From assembly GCA_963700255.1 (NCBI GenBank), contig CAVOWW010000004.1, positions 1 through 64,000 of the forward strand: a DNA stretch of 64,000 nt, written 5' to 3'. The notes under the pieces are model-generated. The model saw only the letters and a program-made list of their open reading frames with translations. It ran no database searches and had not been told where the DNA came from. The position numbers were made by a program, and so were the translations under genes. Origin of the DNA: UBA10649 sp963700255. GTDB taxonomy: Bacteria > Actinomycetota > Actinomycetes > S36-B12. This document shows, piece after piece, positions 47,325-55,051 of the stretch. Position 1 is the first letter of the stretch. Each line of letters starts with the position of its first letter.

Positions 47325-47330
47325 ATGGTA
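47325..47330 (-). promoter_or_regulatory. Shared TACCAT -10 box (copy 1)
   Basis: TACCATG is followed exactly 22 nt after the box by the ATG of the gene, with GGAGGTG as ribosome-binding site in between. The same box, spacing and GGAGGTG occur before two other genes of this island. No shared -35 is visible. Confidence 0.55.
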
Positions 47331-47441
47331 GGCGTGCCCCGACCTGCCTCGCGCGGCACGACGTAGGTGCCGAAACGCCGAAACGCCCCAACTGCCGGGG
47401 AGCTGCGTCACCTGCGTACCCGGACGCAAGCTGCGCGCGAG

Positions 47442-48320
47442 TCACGGGGAGGGTGGTACCGGCAACTCCACAGCCTGCGCCTGCACCTTCGGGTCGTCGA
47501 GCAGCGGCACGCAAGCATCGCGGTTCTCGACCACGACCAGGCGGTCGATGATGAGGGAGGCCTGCTCGGCCTTCTTGTCGTTCACGGTGAGGTCGCGGGA
47601 GCCGCTCTCATACTCAGTCCGGCCCGGGCTCACCCTCCGCTTGGTCCACTCCTCAGTGATGATCTTGTCGTCCCGCGTGCTCGTGAAGTGCACGCCAACG
47701 ACCACAGCCTCAGTGGTCTCGTTGGTGAAGGTGACGTCCCACACCTGCATCATCAGGCCGGGCATGAACGCACTGGGCTCCACACGATCATTGTCGATGG
47801 CAACCTGGACCGTCGAGGCCGGCAGCACGCAGTCGGTGGTGGTCGTCGATTCCGGAGCCGGCCTCGGTTCCTCGATCGACTTCGTCGGTTTCGGCTCGCC
47901 CGGTGCCGGATCGGCCCCGGCCTCAGCAGCGGGGTCCGGCGCGGCGGGGGCCGCAGGGAGTGCCGGAGCCACGCTCTGCCCGTCACGCCGAGTCATCGCG
48001 AAGCCGAGTACCGCGATGAACAGCACCACCAGCAACAACAGCCCAGGAATGACCATCCACTTCAACACGTCGCCGCCGGTGCGTTCCCAGGTGCCTTGCG
48101 TGGAGCCGGCACTGGAAAGGATGTCCGTCTCGACCCCGGACAGAACGCGCGCTGCCTCGCGCTCCTCGTCGGACGGCGGGGTGTATCGAGGCTCCTCCGG
48201 CGTGGCCACCCAGATCAGCGTGTCGAGCTTGTTCTGGACCTCCATGGCTTGCGCGTCTCGCTCCCGAGCGGCCTCGGACGGGTCGAGCGGGCGACCGTCA
48301 TCGTTCTGGTCAGTGGCCAT
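47442..48320 (-). CDS. Island single-pass membrane protein with a Cys-bounded extracellular domain (paralogue 2)
   Basis: This 292-residue protein begins MATDQNDDGRPLDPSEAA, nearly the same as the neighbour at 46406-47302. It has a charged cytoplasmic part, a transmembrane helix (WMVIPGLLLLVVLFIAVLGFAM), a Pro/Glu linker and an external domain. That domain contains VWDVTFTNETTEAVVVGVHF and Cys residues in TTDCVLPAS and NRDACVPLL. The beta pattern resembles DUF4352-type telokin-like domains, which often sense or bind cell-wall components. The first 75 bases from the -10 box are very similar to paralogue 1, so duplication is evident. Confidence 0.7.
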   Translation of the reverse strand: MATDQNDDGRPLDPSEAARERDAQAMEVQNKLDTLIWVATPEEPRYTPPSDEEREAARVLSGVETDILSSAGSTQGTWERTGGDVLKWMVIPGLLLLVVLFIAVLGFAMTRRDGQSVAPALPAAPAAPDPAAEAGADPAPGEPKPTKSIEEPRPAPESTTTTDCVLPASTVQVAIDNDRVEPSAFMPGLMMQVWDVTFTNETTEAVVVGVHFTSTRDDKIITEEWTKRRVSPGRTEYESGSRDLTVNDKKAEQASLIIDRLVVVENRDACVPLLDDPKVQAQAVELPVPPSP

Positions 48321-48342
48321 CACGCACCTCCACGCCACCTTC

Positions 48343-48348
48343 ATGGTA
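48343..48348 (-). promoter_or_regulatory. Shared TACCAT -10 box (copy 2)
   Basis: TACCATG lies 22 nt before the ATG and the spacer includes AAGGTGGCGTGGAGGTG, almost identical to copy 1. The leader is short with a good ribosome-binding site. Confidence 0.55.
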
Positions 48349-48445
48349 CGTCGCCACGCCGAGTGACGGCGGACACCATGTCGGTGCGTGGGTTCTGGCG
48401 AGACCCGTACCACTCACCGCCGGGAGGGTGCCGGCAGCGGCAAGC

Positions 48446-48560
48446 GGGGACGTGCCGTGGCGCATTCCACCCCGAGATCAGCCGGGCAACGGACCTGCGC
48501 TTGGCGCATGATCCGTCTTCGCCCGGCCGCACTGACAGCGATCTTGACAGCAGTGTTGCG
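48446..48560 (+). repeat. Copy of the start region of the 54.0-kb gene (truncated)
   Basis: Bases from GACGTGCC through GAGATCAGCCGGGCAACGG to ATGATCCGTCTTCGCC and CACTGACAGC match 53951-54054 at most positions, including the start codon and first codons. Here the frame ends after 28 codons, so this is a broken duplicate of a signal-peptide start. It shows that island sequence was duplicated. Confidence 0.65.
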
Positions 48561-48577
48561 ATGTCGGTGGGTGTCGT

Positions 48578-48829
48578 TCATCGTCCACTGCTGAGGCTCA
48601 GCTTCACCGGAGCACGTCCAACTACCCGTGTGGCGTACTCCGTCGGTTGGCTCGCATAGAGCAACACCGGAGCACCCGCGTCCACCGCACTGTCGAAACG
48701 GGACAGGGTCTCGCAGGCGCGCGAGCCGGGCGTCAACCGTCCAGAGGCCGCGCAGATCCACTCGCCCTTGCGCAGGTGGATCTCCGGTACCTGGGCCAGC
48801 AGCGCCGCCGCAGGCAGCATCGTTGTCAT
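48578..48829 (-). CDS. Small island protein of unknown function
   Basis: An 83-residue frame starts MTTMLPAAALLAQVPEIHLR and includes GEWICAASGRLTPGSRACET, with two cysteines, and ends APVKLSLSSGR. GGAGGAGGCACC precedes the ATG, a strong ribosome-binding site. It has no signal peptide and no known motif. It lies divergent from the nuclease gene, so a regulator, toxin or inhibitor role is conceivable but unsupported. Confidence 0.5.
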   Translation of the reverse strand: MTTMLPAAALLAQVPEIHLRKGEWICAASGRLTPGSRACETLSRFDSAVDAGAPVLLYASQPTEYATRVVGRAPVKLSLSSGR

Positions 48830-48996
48830 GGTGCCTCCTCCCGCCAACGATTGTGCCGTTCCACTCTGACCTCGCTCCCCCGTTCGCGTATAGGGCAGCA
48901 CAGGGCCGCCACCGGGGCTGCGCAACTGATTCGCTGCGTTGTCCGAAAGATGTCAGCGGTGAGGATTAGCGTGCTGCCTGACGAGGGGAGACACAG

Positions 48997-50085
48997 GTGA
49001 GCGACTTCGGCAGCCCCATGGCCGGGCTCCACCAGATGTTCGAAGAAACGAAGGTACGACTTGAGTCTGTACTGTCCGGAGGACTGCGGGACGGGAACAG
49101 CCATGACCAAGATGCTGAGGAACTGGCGACCGGCCTCCTGGAGCACTTGCGGTGGCTCAGCCAGACGATGTCGGACTGGGCCGAGACACCGGAGAACCCG
49201 GCAGTCCCCAACGCCGCACGGGAACTAGCCAGAGAGCTCAGCGAGCAGTGGCTCCCCTTCAATCGCAAGGAGCGCTACTTCACCGGCACCGTCCTGCCCA
49301 TGATCGTCGCCTCCGATGGGTTCGCCCACCTCGACCGCTTCCTACGCATGTGCGGCATCGACGCTCCCCTCGCCCCGGACTACCTGGGCGATCAAGCCTT
49401 GCAGTTCTTCACCGAGTACTCCTTCCGCGAATCCGTCTTCTTCGACGCCGATAAGAGGCGCTTCCCGGATCTCCCCGCGACCAAGGACACCCCAGATGTC
49501 GTCCTCGCGGGATCGGGCTGGCTGCTGGCTATCGAGGCGAAGATGTACCAGCGGCCCAACAAGGCGAAGCTGGAAACTCAGCTCCAGGCACAGAGCGAAC
49601 TCATCCACTACATTGCCCAACGCCTGTCAGCCACGGGCACGCCCATTAACCAGGTGCGCCACATCGCCCTCGTCCCCCGCTCGCACCTGCCCACCCTGAG
49701 CAGCGGCTCACCGCTGAAGTTCGTGGACGCCACCATCACGTGGCAGGACTTGGCCGACGAATACGCCGACGTCGCACCCCGCTATTGGATCGGACAACTC
49801 CAGCATGCGAACGACAACGACCTGACGGACGGCGGCAAGGGTCACCAAGACGGCTTCCGCACGGGTGAGCAGATTCTGTCCGGCGACCTCACCCACCTCC
49901 CCTCAGGCGAGCCCTACACGTTCATGGGCTGCCAGGGTGGGCTCGACGGGGACCGCATGCGGTCGTACATCAAGGGCGACACCTGGCGGACTCGTGAGTT
50001 CCAGGTGCGGCGTACGCACTACCAGCACAACAACTGGTTCTCCATCGAGGACTTCCGTGCCCGGATCTCCTCGGAGGCAATCTGA
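48997..50085 (+). CDS. PD-(D/E)XK nuclease-like protein
   Basis: This 362-residue protein has a catalytic core in the middle: PDVVLAGSGWLLAIEAKMY gives D167, E180 and K182, the PD-(D/E)XK arrangement. A following helix has Gln residues (KLETQLQAQS), as in QxxxY motifs. The N-terminal half is helical with no clear family. The C-terminal half contains RYWIGQLQHANDND and FRTREQ-like basic segments. The GTG is preceded by GAGGGGAG. It directly abuts a second small gene and lies on the island, so DNA cleavage in defence or element control is plausible. Target and partner are unknown. Confidence 0.6.
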   Translation: MSDFGSPMAGLHQMFEETKVRLESVLSGGLRDGNSHDQDAEELATGLLEHLRWLSQTMSDWAETPENPAVPNAARELARELSEQWLPFNRKERYFTGTVLPMIVASDGFAHLDRFLRMCGIDAPLAPDYLGDQALQFFTEYSFRESVFFDADKRRFPDLPATKDTPDVVLAGSGWLLAIEAKMYQRPNKAKLETQLQAQSELIHYIAQRLSATGTPINQVRHIALVPRSHLPTLSSGSPLKFVDATITWQDLADEYADVAPRYWIGQLQHANDNDLTDGGKGHQDGFRTGEQILSGDLTHLPSGEPYTFMGCQGGLDGDRMRSYIKGDTWRTREFQVRRTHYQHNNWFSIEDFRARISSEAI

Positions 50086-50382
50086 ATGGACGTCTGGCAC
50101 CGTCGCACGGCAGCCGCCTCGACCCACCTCTACGTGACAGGCTCCGTGCGACGGGGGTACCGCATCACTCGGCAGGTCCTTGGTCCCAGCGACGAGATCG
50201 AGACGAACTGGAGACTCACGGCTGCCCAGTCGCGCCAGTTGCATGCCGCTCTGGCTCCCGTGACCGTGAGCGACACGCTGCAACCGCAAGATCCCGACTG
50301 CGACTTCGACCGAGTCCTCAGGGAGGCTCTGGAAGCCCTCGATCCACCGCCAGCACCCTTCACGTTCCACAGTTGGGACTGA
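50086..50382 (+). CDS. Small protein coupled to the nuclease gene
   Basis: A 98-residue soluble protein starts at the ATG immediately after the nuclease stop (TGAATG). It has an arginine-rich N-terminus (VWHRRTAAASTHLYVTGSVRRGYRITRQVLG), then NWRLTAAQSRQLHAALAPVTV and FDRVLREALEAL. I recognise no family. Zero spacing means translation coupled to the nuclease, suggesting an accessory subunit, immunity or specificity factor. Confidence 0.6.
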   Translation: MDVWHRRTAAASTHLYVTGSVRRGYRITRQVLGPSDEIETNWRLTAAQSRQLHAALAPVTVSDTLQPQDPDCDFDRVLREALEALDPPPAPFTFHSWD

Positions 50383-50411
50383 CGGTCACACCCCCGGTTC
50401 ACGCTGAGGCC

Positions 50412-50858
50412 ATGACATCTCCACCCCCTTCACCACGCGCCGAGCTGGTGAACTGGGTCCAAGAGGGCCTCGACCAAGTCCAGCCCGGCCAGTTCCTCGT
50501 GATTGAGTACCTCCGCGGCGCAGGCCTGCCGGTCGATCCCTACGCCCAGGCCGCCCTTGACCCTGGCGGCTGGTACTGCGAGGTCGTCTCGACGTACCAC
50601 TTGCCCGCGCACCGGTGGGTCCTGGACGAGCTGGCCTTGGCCCGCGACGGCTGGCGAAGCCCCGATGCGGACACGGACAACTGGTGGCTACCAGACGTTC
50701 CACTGGGCGACGCTGCTGCACTCCTGATGGAGGCCCTGTGGATCGGGTGTGGCCGCACCGACCTGGACCGCTACGCGATCAGTGTCGGCACGTTCCCGAC
50801 CGGCCCCAACGGCGGAGAGACGCTTCCGGTCCCCGAGGCGTTACCCCTGGCTGCGTGA
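50412..50858 (+). CDS. Possible TY-Chap/YbjN-like small protein
   Basis: A 148-residue protein contains GWYCEVVSTYHLPAHRWVLDELALARDGW, a pattern resembling TY-Chap and YbjN-type peptide-binding folds (W/YxxxVVSxxYL...Lxxx GW). It ends LPVPEALPLAA. The ATG is 29 nt after the previous stop, so the three genes from the nuclease probably form one operon. The family assignment is tentative. TY-Chap proteins are linked by others to bacterial conflict systems. Confidence 0.45.
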   Translation: MTSPPPSPRAELVNWVQEGLDQVQPGQFLVIEYLRGAGLPVDPYAQAALDPGGWYCEVVSTYHLPAHRWVLDELALARDGWRSPDADTDNWWLPDVPLGDAAALLMEALWIGCGRTDLDRYAISVGTFPTGPNGGETLPVPEALPLAA

Positions 50859-51050
50859 GACGAACACCGCGGGCGGGAGATGGGCTCTCTTCATCCCTCA
50901 CAGAGGTCCGCCTGCGTCGGATGGGAATGTCGTATAGACCCGCTTCTTCAGCGAATCGACCGTCCAGCGGACACCGTCGATCGACCCGTCTGTAGTTCGG
51001 CAGCCCGACGTCGCGCCGAATGGAGGCCCGTACCGGACGCCTCAGCCTGC

Positions 51051-52196
51051 TCAGCGGGGCGTGGCGACGGAAGACACGCAACTGCCCTGGTTCTTGAAGA
51101 TCCCGTAGGCAGCCCACCCGCCCTTCTTGCAGTCATCCTTGCTCTGCGGTGCCGAGGCCGTCGTCGCCCCGGCTGCCAAGGCGGAGGTCACGCCACCGCG
51201 GGTTACCGTGACCGTCGTCGCGCCCTTGTTGACAACGACGTAGCTGCCACTGGCCAACCGGTCCACGGTGACGACACCGCCACTCGGAACGGTGACGAAG
51301 CCTCCCGGTCCGATGCCGATGGTGGTCGCCCCACTCGTGACCTGCGCGGTCACGCTGCCGCAGGTGTAGGTCACGTCACTGTTGGCGGCGAGGCTGACAG
51401 CGAACAGGCCCGCACACATCTCCAGAGTCGCCGGACCCGTCGTCGTGGTGATCCGTACGCCCAGCGGATCTGCGGCATCCTCGACCAGGATTCCGTCGCT
51501 CGTGAGGATTCGCCCGACCGTCGAGCCGGACTGGAACACCCCCAAGCCCGACTGGATCGCGTCCGCGACGCCGTCCCCATCCGTATCCGGCCCAGACTGC
51601 ACCACCGTGATGCTGTCGACGGATGCGTCGACCCAGGAGAACTGGGGCACTTCCGGGCAGAAGGGGCACGCTGGCGGTCCAGTCGTGGGCTCGAACACCA
51701 GCACCAAGACCGAGGTCCGGTAGGGCAGGTACTGCGATGGGTCGGGGGGCGTGGTCGGCAGTCCCAACCCAGTGATCGGATCATCTGTCGATCGCATCAC
51801 CACTTCAACGTGACTTAGCGGGCCAACGCCAATCTCGGTCGCCGCCGTCACGTTGAGGAAGTCGAGTTGGTACCCGTCAACGCCGTCGAAGTCGTTCTGG
51901 ACCGTGACGTCCCCGGATTGCGATGAGGCAATCGGGGTTCCGCCGATCGCGAATGACATCGAAACCACCGCGGGATACACGGCCCCGTTGCTCCCTAGGT
52001 AGGAAGGTGCCGTGGAGGGGTCGAAGCTGTACTCCAGCACGTATGGCGCTCCGGCAGCCACGCTGGCATCCTCCACCGACACCACGGTGCCTTCTACCCG
52101 GAACGTGATCAGACCATCCGCTGCCCCGGCCGGGACGCCCGGCACCAGAACTCCAGCCGCCACCAGCAGTGCCACGCCCAGTGCCTTGATCGCCAT
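51051..52196 (-). CDS. Secreted protein with Ca-loop and C-terminal CKKGGW motif
   Basis: A 381-residue protein has a signal peptide (KALGVALLVAAGVLVPGVPAGAA) and GGAGGTGAGATCCC before the ATG. It contains TDGDGVADAIQSG, a calcium-type loop as in thrombospondin type 3/dockerin-like repeats. The C-terminus DDCKKGGWAAYGIFKNQG with CVSSV is a cysteine-bearing tail that is common in secreted actinobacterial proteins. The middle is beta-rich (TIGIGPGGFVTVPSGG). Its function is unknown; the gene lies alone in the island. Confidence 0.7.
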   Translation of the reverse strand: MAIKALGVALLVAAGVLVPGVPAGAADGLITFRVEGTVVSVEDASVAAGAPYVLEYSFDPSTAPSYLGSNGAVYPAVVSMSFAIGGTPIASSQSGDVTVQNDFDGVDGYQLDFLNVTAATEIGVGPLSHVEVVMRSTDDPITGLGLPTTPPDPSQYLPYRTSVLVLVFEPTTGPPACPFCPEVPQFSWVDASVDSITVVQSGPDTDGDGVADAIQSGLGVFQSGSTVGRILTSDGILVEDAADPLGVRITTTTGPATLEMCAGLFAVSLAANSDVTYTCGSVTAQVTSGATTIGIGPGGFVTVPSGGVVTVDRLASGSYVVVNKGATTVTVTRGGVTSALAAGATTASAPQSKDDCKKGGWAAYGIFKNQGSCVSSVATPR

Positions 52197-52487
52197 GGGA
52201 TCTCACCTCCGCTGCAGTTCCCGGAAGGCTAGCGATGCTCAACATCCTTTGGCAATGAACCAATCACGACGAGCCGGCCACCAGCGAACCACGAGGGCTA
52301 CGACGACCCCAGCCCGCATCGGATAGGACATGCAATGCAAGCCCGATCCAGTGACGAGGACGTGCACCGATCTCACGTCTCTGGCTTGTCGTCTCGCGCC
52401 ACGGCCCCATCCCGAACGTCGGTCTCCGAACTCAGGACGCCGCGCTGGCGGCTGGGGCGATCCTTGCGGTGAGCCCCTCCCAGTTGG

Positions 52488-53204
52488 TCACTCGAGCGGT
52501 CGCCCGGTCGCTGTGAACCGGAGCCACTGGCTGTTCTGACTCGTTGAGGTGCTGGTCCAGCCCAGGGCTCGGATCGTGCAGCGCACCTTCGCGCTCGTCG
52601 GCTGGCCCTTGCAGGTGAATCGTCCCTTGGTGTCGACCACGTTCCCCGTCAACAGGGTCGCCGGCTGCTTGTAGGCGATCTTCAGGGTCGAATCGTTCCA
52701 GGTGTACGAGCCCTTGGCGTCAGGCTCACCCCGGACGCGAATCCTGCCGTAGCCGTCCCCTTCAGGCAGGAGCGTGATGGTCACGTCCAGGCCCCACCTC
52801 CCTGTGAACCTCCACGTGTCTGCACCTGCGGGCGCTCTGGAGGGCACCGCGGCTGCGGTGGGTGCCGGCTGCGCGGCGTCCGTGGCAGGAGCCGGTGGGG
52901 CGGCGGGTGCAGGGTTCGCCGGTGCCTGCGCCACGGGCCTGTCGGGGGTGAGATCGGCAGCGCCTTGCGGGTCGTCGAGCGCGGCCTGCCGCAGCGCCAT
53001 CCAACTGACGAAGCCCCCAGCGACCAGCACCATGAGGATGCCGAGCAGGACCTTGAGCCGGAAGGTCCGTGTGCGTCGGCCACGTGGGGCCGGGACGTCG
53101 AAAGGCGTCAGTGAGTCAACCAAGTCCAGTGCCTGGCCCTCGATCTGTCTTGCACCTGGGCTGAGCTCGCCCGGGGCACCCTGTGGTGTGCGGTTCTTCG
53201 GCAT
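52488..53204 (-). CDS. Island single-pass membrane protein (third member with the shared start module)
   Basis: This 238-residue protein starts MPKNRTPQGAPGELSPGARQ, then has a basic stop-transfer region (RGRRTRTFRLK), a transmembrane helix (VLLGILMVLVAGGFVSWMAL), a Pro/Ala linker and an external beta-rich domain (WRFTGRWGLDVTITLLPEG, ending TSQNSQWLRFTATGRPLE). Its protein sequence differs from the two paralogues at 46-48 kb, but its architecture and its TACCAT-N22-ATG promoter/leader are the same. It is likely controlled with them. Confidence 0.65.
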   Translation of the reverse strand: MPKNRTPQGAPGELSPGARQIEGQALDLVDSLTPFDVPAPRGRRTRTFRLKVLLGILMVLVAGGFVSWMALRQAALDDPQGAADLTPDRPVAQAPANPAPAAPPAPATDAAQPAPTAAAVPSRAPAGADTWRFTGRWGLDVTITLLPEGDGYGRIRVRGEPDAKGSYTWNDSTLKIAYKQPATLLTGNVVDTKGRFTCKGQPTSAKVRCTIRALGWTSTSTSQNSQWLRFTATGRPLE

Positions 53205-53226
53205 GACACACCTCCGACCCGATTCC

Positions 53227-53232
53227 ATGGTA
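53227..53232 (-). promoter_or_regulatory. Shared TACCAT -10 box (copy 3)
   Basis: TACCATG lies exactly 22 nt before the ATG and GGAGGTG is in the spacer, as for the two genes at 47.3 and 48.3 kb, although the rest of the spacer differs. This argues for functional conservation of the module. Confidence 0.5.
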
Positions 53233-53504
53233 GGGCGCTGAGCCACCCGAAGGGCTGGCTCACATCACAGCTGAGGCGATAGGTCGTCCATGTCGCCGAC
53301 GTGATCCCCGGAGCGACCTGGGCTCCATCGCACGCACGATCCGCCAGTCCCTAGGGCACGAACGGCCTTCGCACGCTCGCCCTCGCGCGATCCCCTGCGC
53401 GGACGCAAGGCCCTGGTGCCGGCGGAGACCGAGGATGGAGCCTGAGAGGCACGAGGAACGGGCCGTGGCGGGCGGCGGTCACCACCTGGGTTGTCGTCAA
53501 CCTC

Positions 53505-54020
53505 GTGAGCATCACGCAAGTCGTGGGGTTCGCCACTCGCGCCAGCCACGGCATGGTCGTGAACCAGGCCCTAGGCATTCTCATCGCGCTCTTGGCGATC
53601 CCGGCAACCGTCGTCCTGATCGGCGACGCCCGTGCAGGAAGTCCCTGGTGGATCGGCCTGGCCGTGTTCGATGCCCTCGTGGTCTTGATGGTGGTCGTCG
53701 ACAACTGGTGGCCCGTGGAGTCCCGGCAGCCCGCACGCCCAGTCATCCTGATCCCCTACCTGCTCATCTTCTTCGGCAGCATCCTGCTGATGGGACTGTC
53801 GATGTACCGCGTGAACCGCCGCCTGACGCAAGCTTCACCGCCCCGTAGCGCGGACGTAGTGAGAGGGGATCTCGATCGCTGCGTCCGCGGTGACCGGAGC
53901 AGAAGCCTTCTGCGTGACCACCTCGCGATGCCTATCGGACGGTCGAGGGCGACGTGCCCGTTGGCAGGTGACATGGCGCGTTCCGCCCCGAGATCAACCG
54001 GGCAACGGGCCTACCCTTGA
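53505..54020 (+). CDS. Small membrane protein, start uncertain
   Basis: Hydrophobic segments GILIALLAIPATVVLIG, WWIGLAVFDALVVLMVVVDNWW and PVILIPYLLIFFGSILLMG indicate four membrane passes with a basic loop (YRVNRRLTQ). The listed GTG has no ribosome-binding site. The same frame is open upstream (GPWRAAVTTWVVVNLV), so the true start may lie before it. The last 50 residues overlap the duplicated start region of the next gene and look non-conserved. No family was recognised. Confidence 0.45.
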   Translation: MSITQVVGFATRASHGMVVNQALGILIALLAIPATVVLIGDARAGSPWWIGLAVFDALVVLMVVVDNWWPVESRQPARPVILIPYLLIFFGSILLMGLSMYRVNRRLTQASPPRSADVVRGDLDRCVRGDRSRSLLRDHLAMPIGRSRATCPLAGDMARSAPRSTGQRAYP

Positions 54021-54070
54021 CCCATGATCCGTCCTCGTCCGACGGCACTGACAGCAGTGATCGGCTGCAG
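53951..54070 (+). repeat. Second copy of the duplicated start region
   Basis: This is the intact partner of the truncated segment at 48446-48560. It contains GAGATCAACCGGGCAACGGG and ATGATCCGTCCTCGTCCG upstream of a secreted protein. Divergence between the copies is by scattered substitutions and small gaps. Confidence 0.6.
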
Positions 54071-54597
54071 TCGCCCTGATCCTCACACTCGCCTCCGCCC
54101 CACCAGCCACGGCAAAGGTGCGCAAGCCCTTCCGGGCCATCTACATGAGCCAACTGACGGTGCTTACTGAGCGGAACACCGCCCTCCTGGGAATCGAGCA
54201 CGACGTGAACGGCGGCTTCACTGACCGCATCACGGACTGCGCGGCGCAGACGCCCGATCCGGTCGGAATGGCGGCGCTGGCCGATGCCGTGCGCGGGTCC
54301 GCCGACGCGTGGCGGATATCGGCCACAGGCGTGGCGAAGAACGCCAAGGGCATGGTCACGGCGGACTGGTTCACCAATCCGGCCGACGTCAGCACCGTGA
54401 AGCGCGCTGCGAACAGCTTCATCCAGTATGCAAGCCGCGGCAAGGAGGCGCTCTACGGCGTTGCGTCCGCCTACGAGGCGATGGGTGCAGGCGACTGCGG
54501 GACGGCCGGCAAACTGTTCGACGCTGCGCTGGGGGGTCAGGCGGATGCCGGCGACCTCTACAAGACGGCCATGACGACGTTCCGCAAACCCCTCTAG
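54024..54597 (+). CDS. Small secreted protein, signal peptide frameshifted as read
   Basis: Starting at ATG 54024, a shift by one base near 54063 joins MIRPRPTALTAVI with AAVALILTLASAPPATAK to give a good signal peptide. The mature part RKPFRAIYMSQLTVLTERNT to AMTTFRKPL is about 155 residues, helical and soluble. Without the shift, the mature frame would start only at a GTG near 54118, with no signal peptide. A truncated copy of this start lies at 48.5 kb. The function is unknown. Confidence 0.5.
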
Positions 54598-55018
54598 AGG
54601 TCGATGCTCGGGCTTAGGGCGAGTCCTGCCGTGGCCCGATGCTGCCGCCAATTCCACGACCGTGAGGTCGCGGCGCACGTCAACGTGAAGGACGGTCAGT
54701 GGTGAGCAGCGGCGACGCCTAGAGCGATACCCGGAACACCGAGTAGAGCGGTCTCCATCGGCAGACGGCGCTGACAAGCTGACTCGCGCCCACGCCGACG
54801 CTTGGCACATGGGACCGGCGTCGATTGCCGACCTGCCGAGGACTGGTCGACACGGTGCCCTTGGGTGGGAGGTGAGCGTGTCCTGAGTGCCCCTCGGGAC
54901 CCGTGACGACCACTGCATCGTCACGACACCGGAGATCCGATCGGACTGGAGTCGTCTCCGCAGCGCCGGCCGGGTCGAGGGTGACGAAGGGCCCTAGTGG
55001 AGCCCCGATCCGCAGTCC
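54598..55018. other. Intergenic stretch at the island's right side
   Basis: About 420 bases carry no frame with a convincing product. Base composition is intermediate. Only scattered short palindromes are seen before the hydrogenase promoter region. Confidence 0.45.
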
Positions 55019-55024
55019 TAGCCT
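55019..55024 (+). promoter_or_regulatory. Candidate -10 box of the hydrogenase operon
   Basis: TAGCCT matches TANNNT and would give a leader of about 21 nt containing CGGAGGTG before the ATG of the beta-subunit gene. No convincing -35 or DosR site is visible upstream. Confidence 0.35.
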
Positions 55025-55051
55025 GACGGTGGCCTTCGGCGGAGGTGCCCC

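Noticed and set aside
54989..55006. Possible DosR box upstream of the hydrogenase operon (GGGCCCTAGTGGAGCCCC)
   Set aside because: It does not fit the TTSGGGACTWWAGTCCCSAA consensus in the right half; only GGGC/GCCC symmetry remains, expected by chance in G-C-rich DNA.
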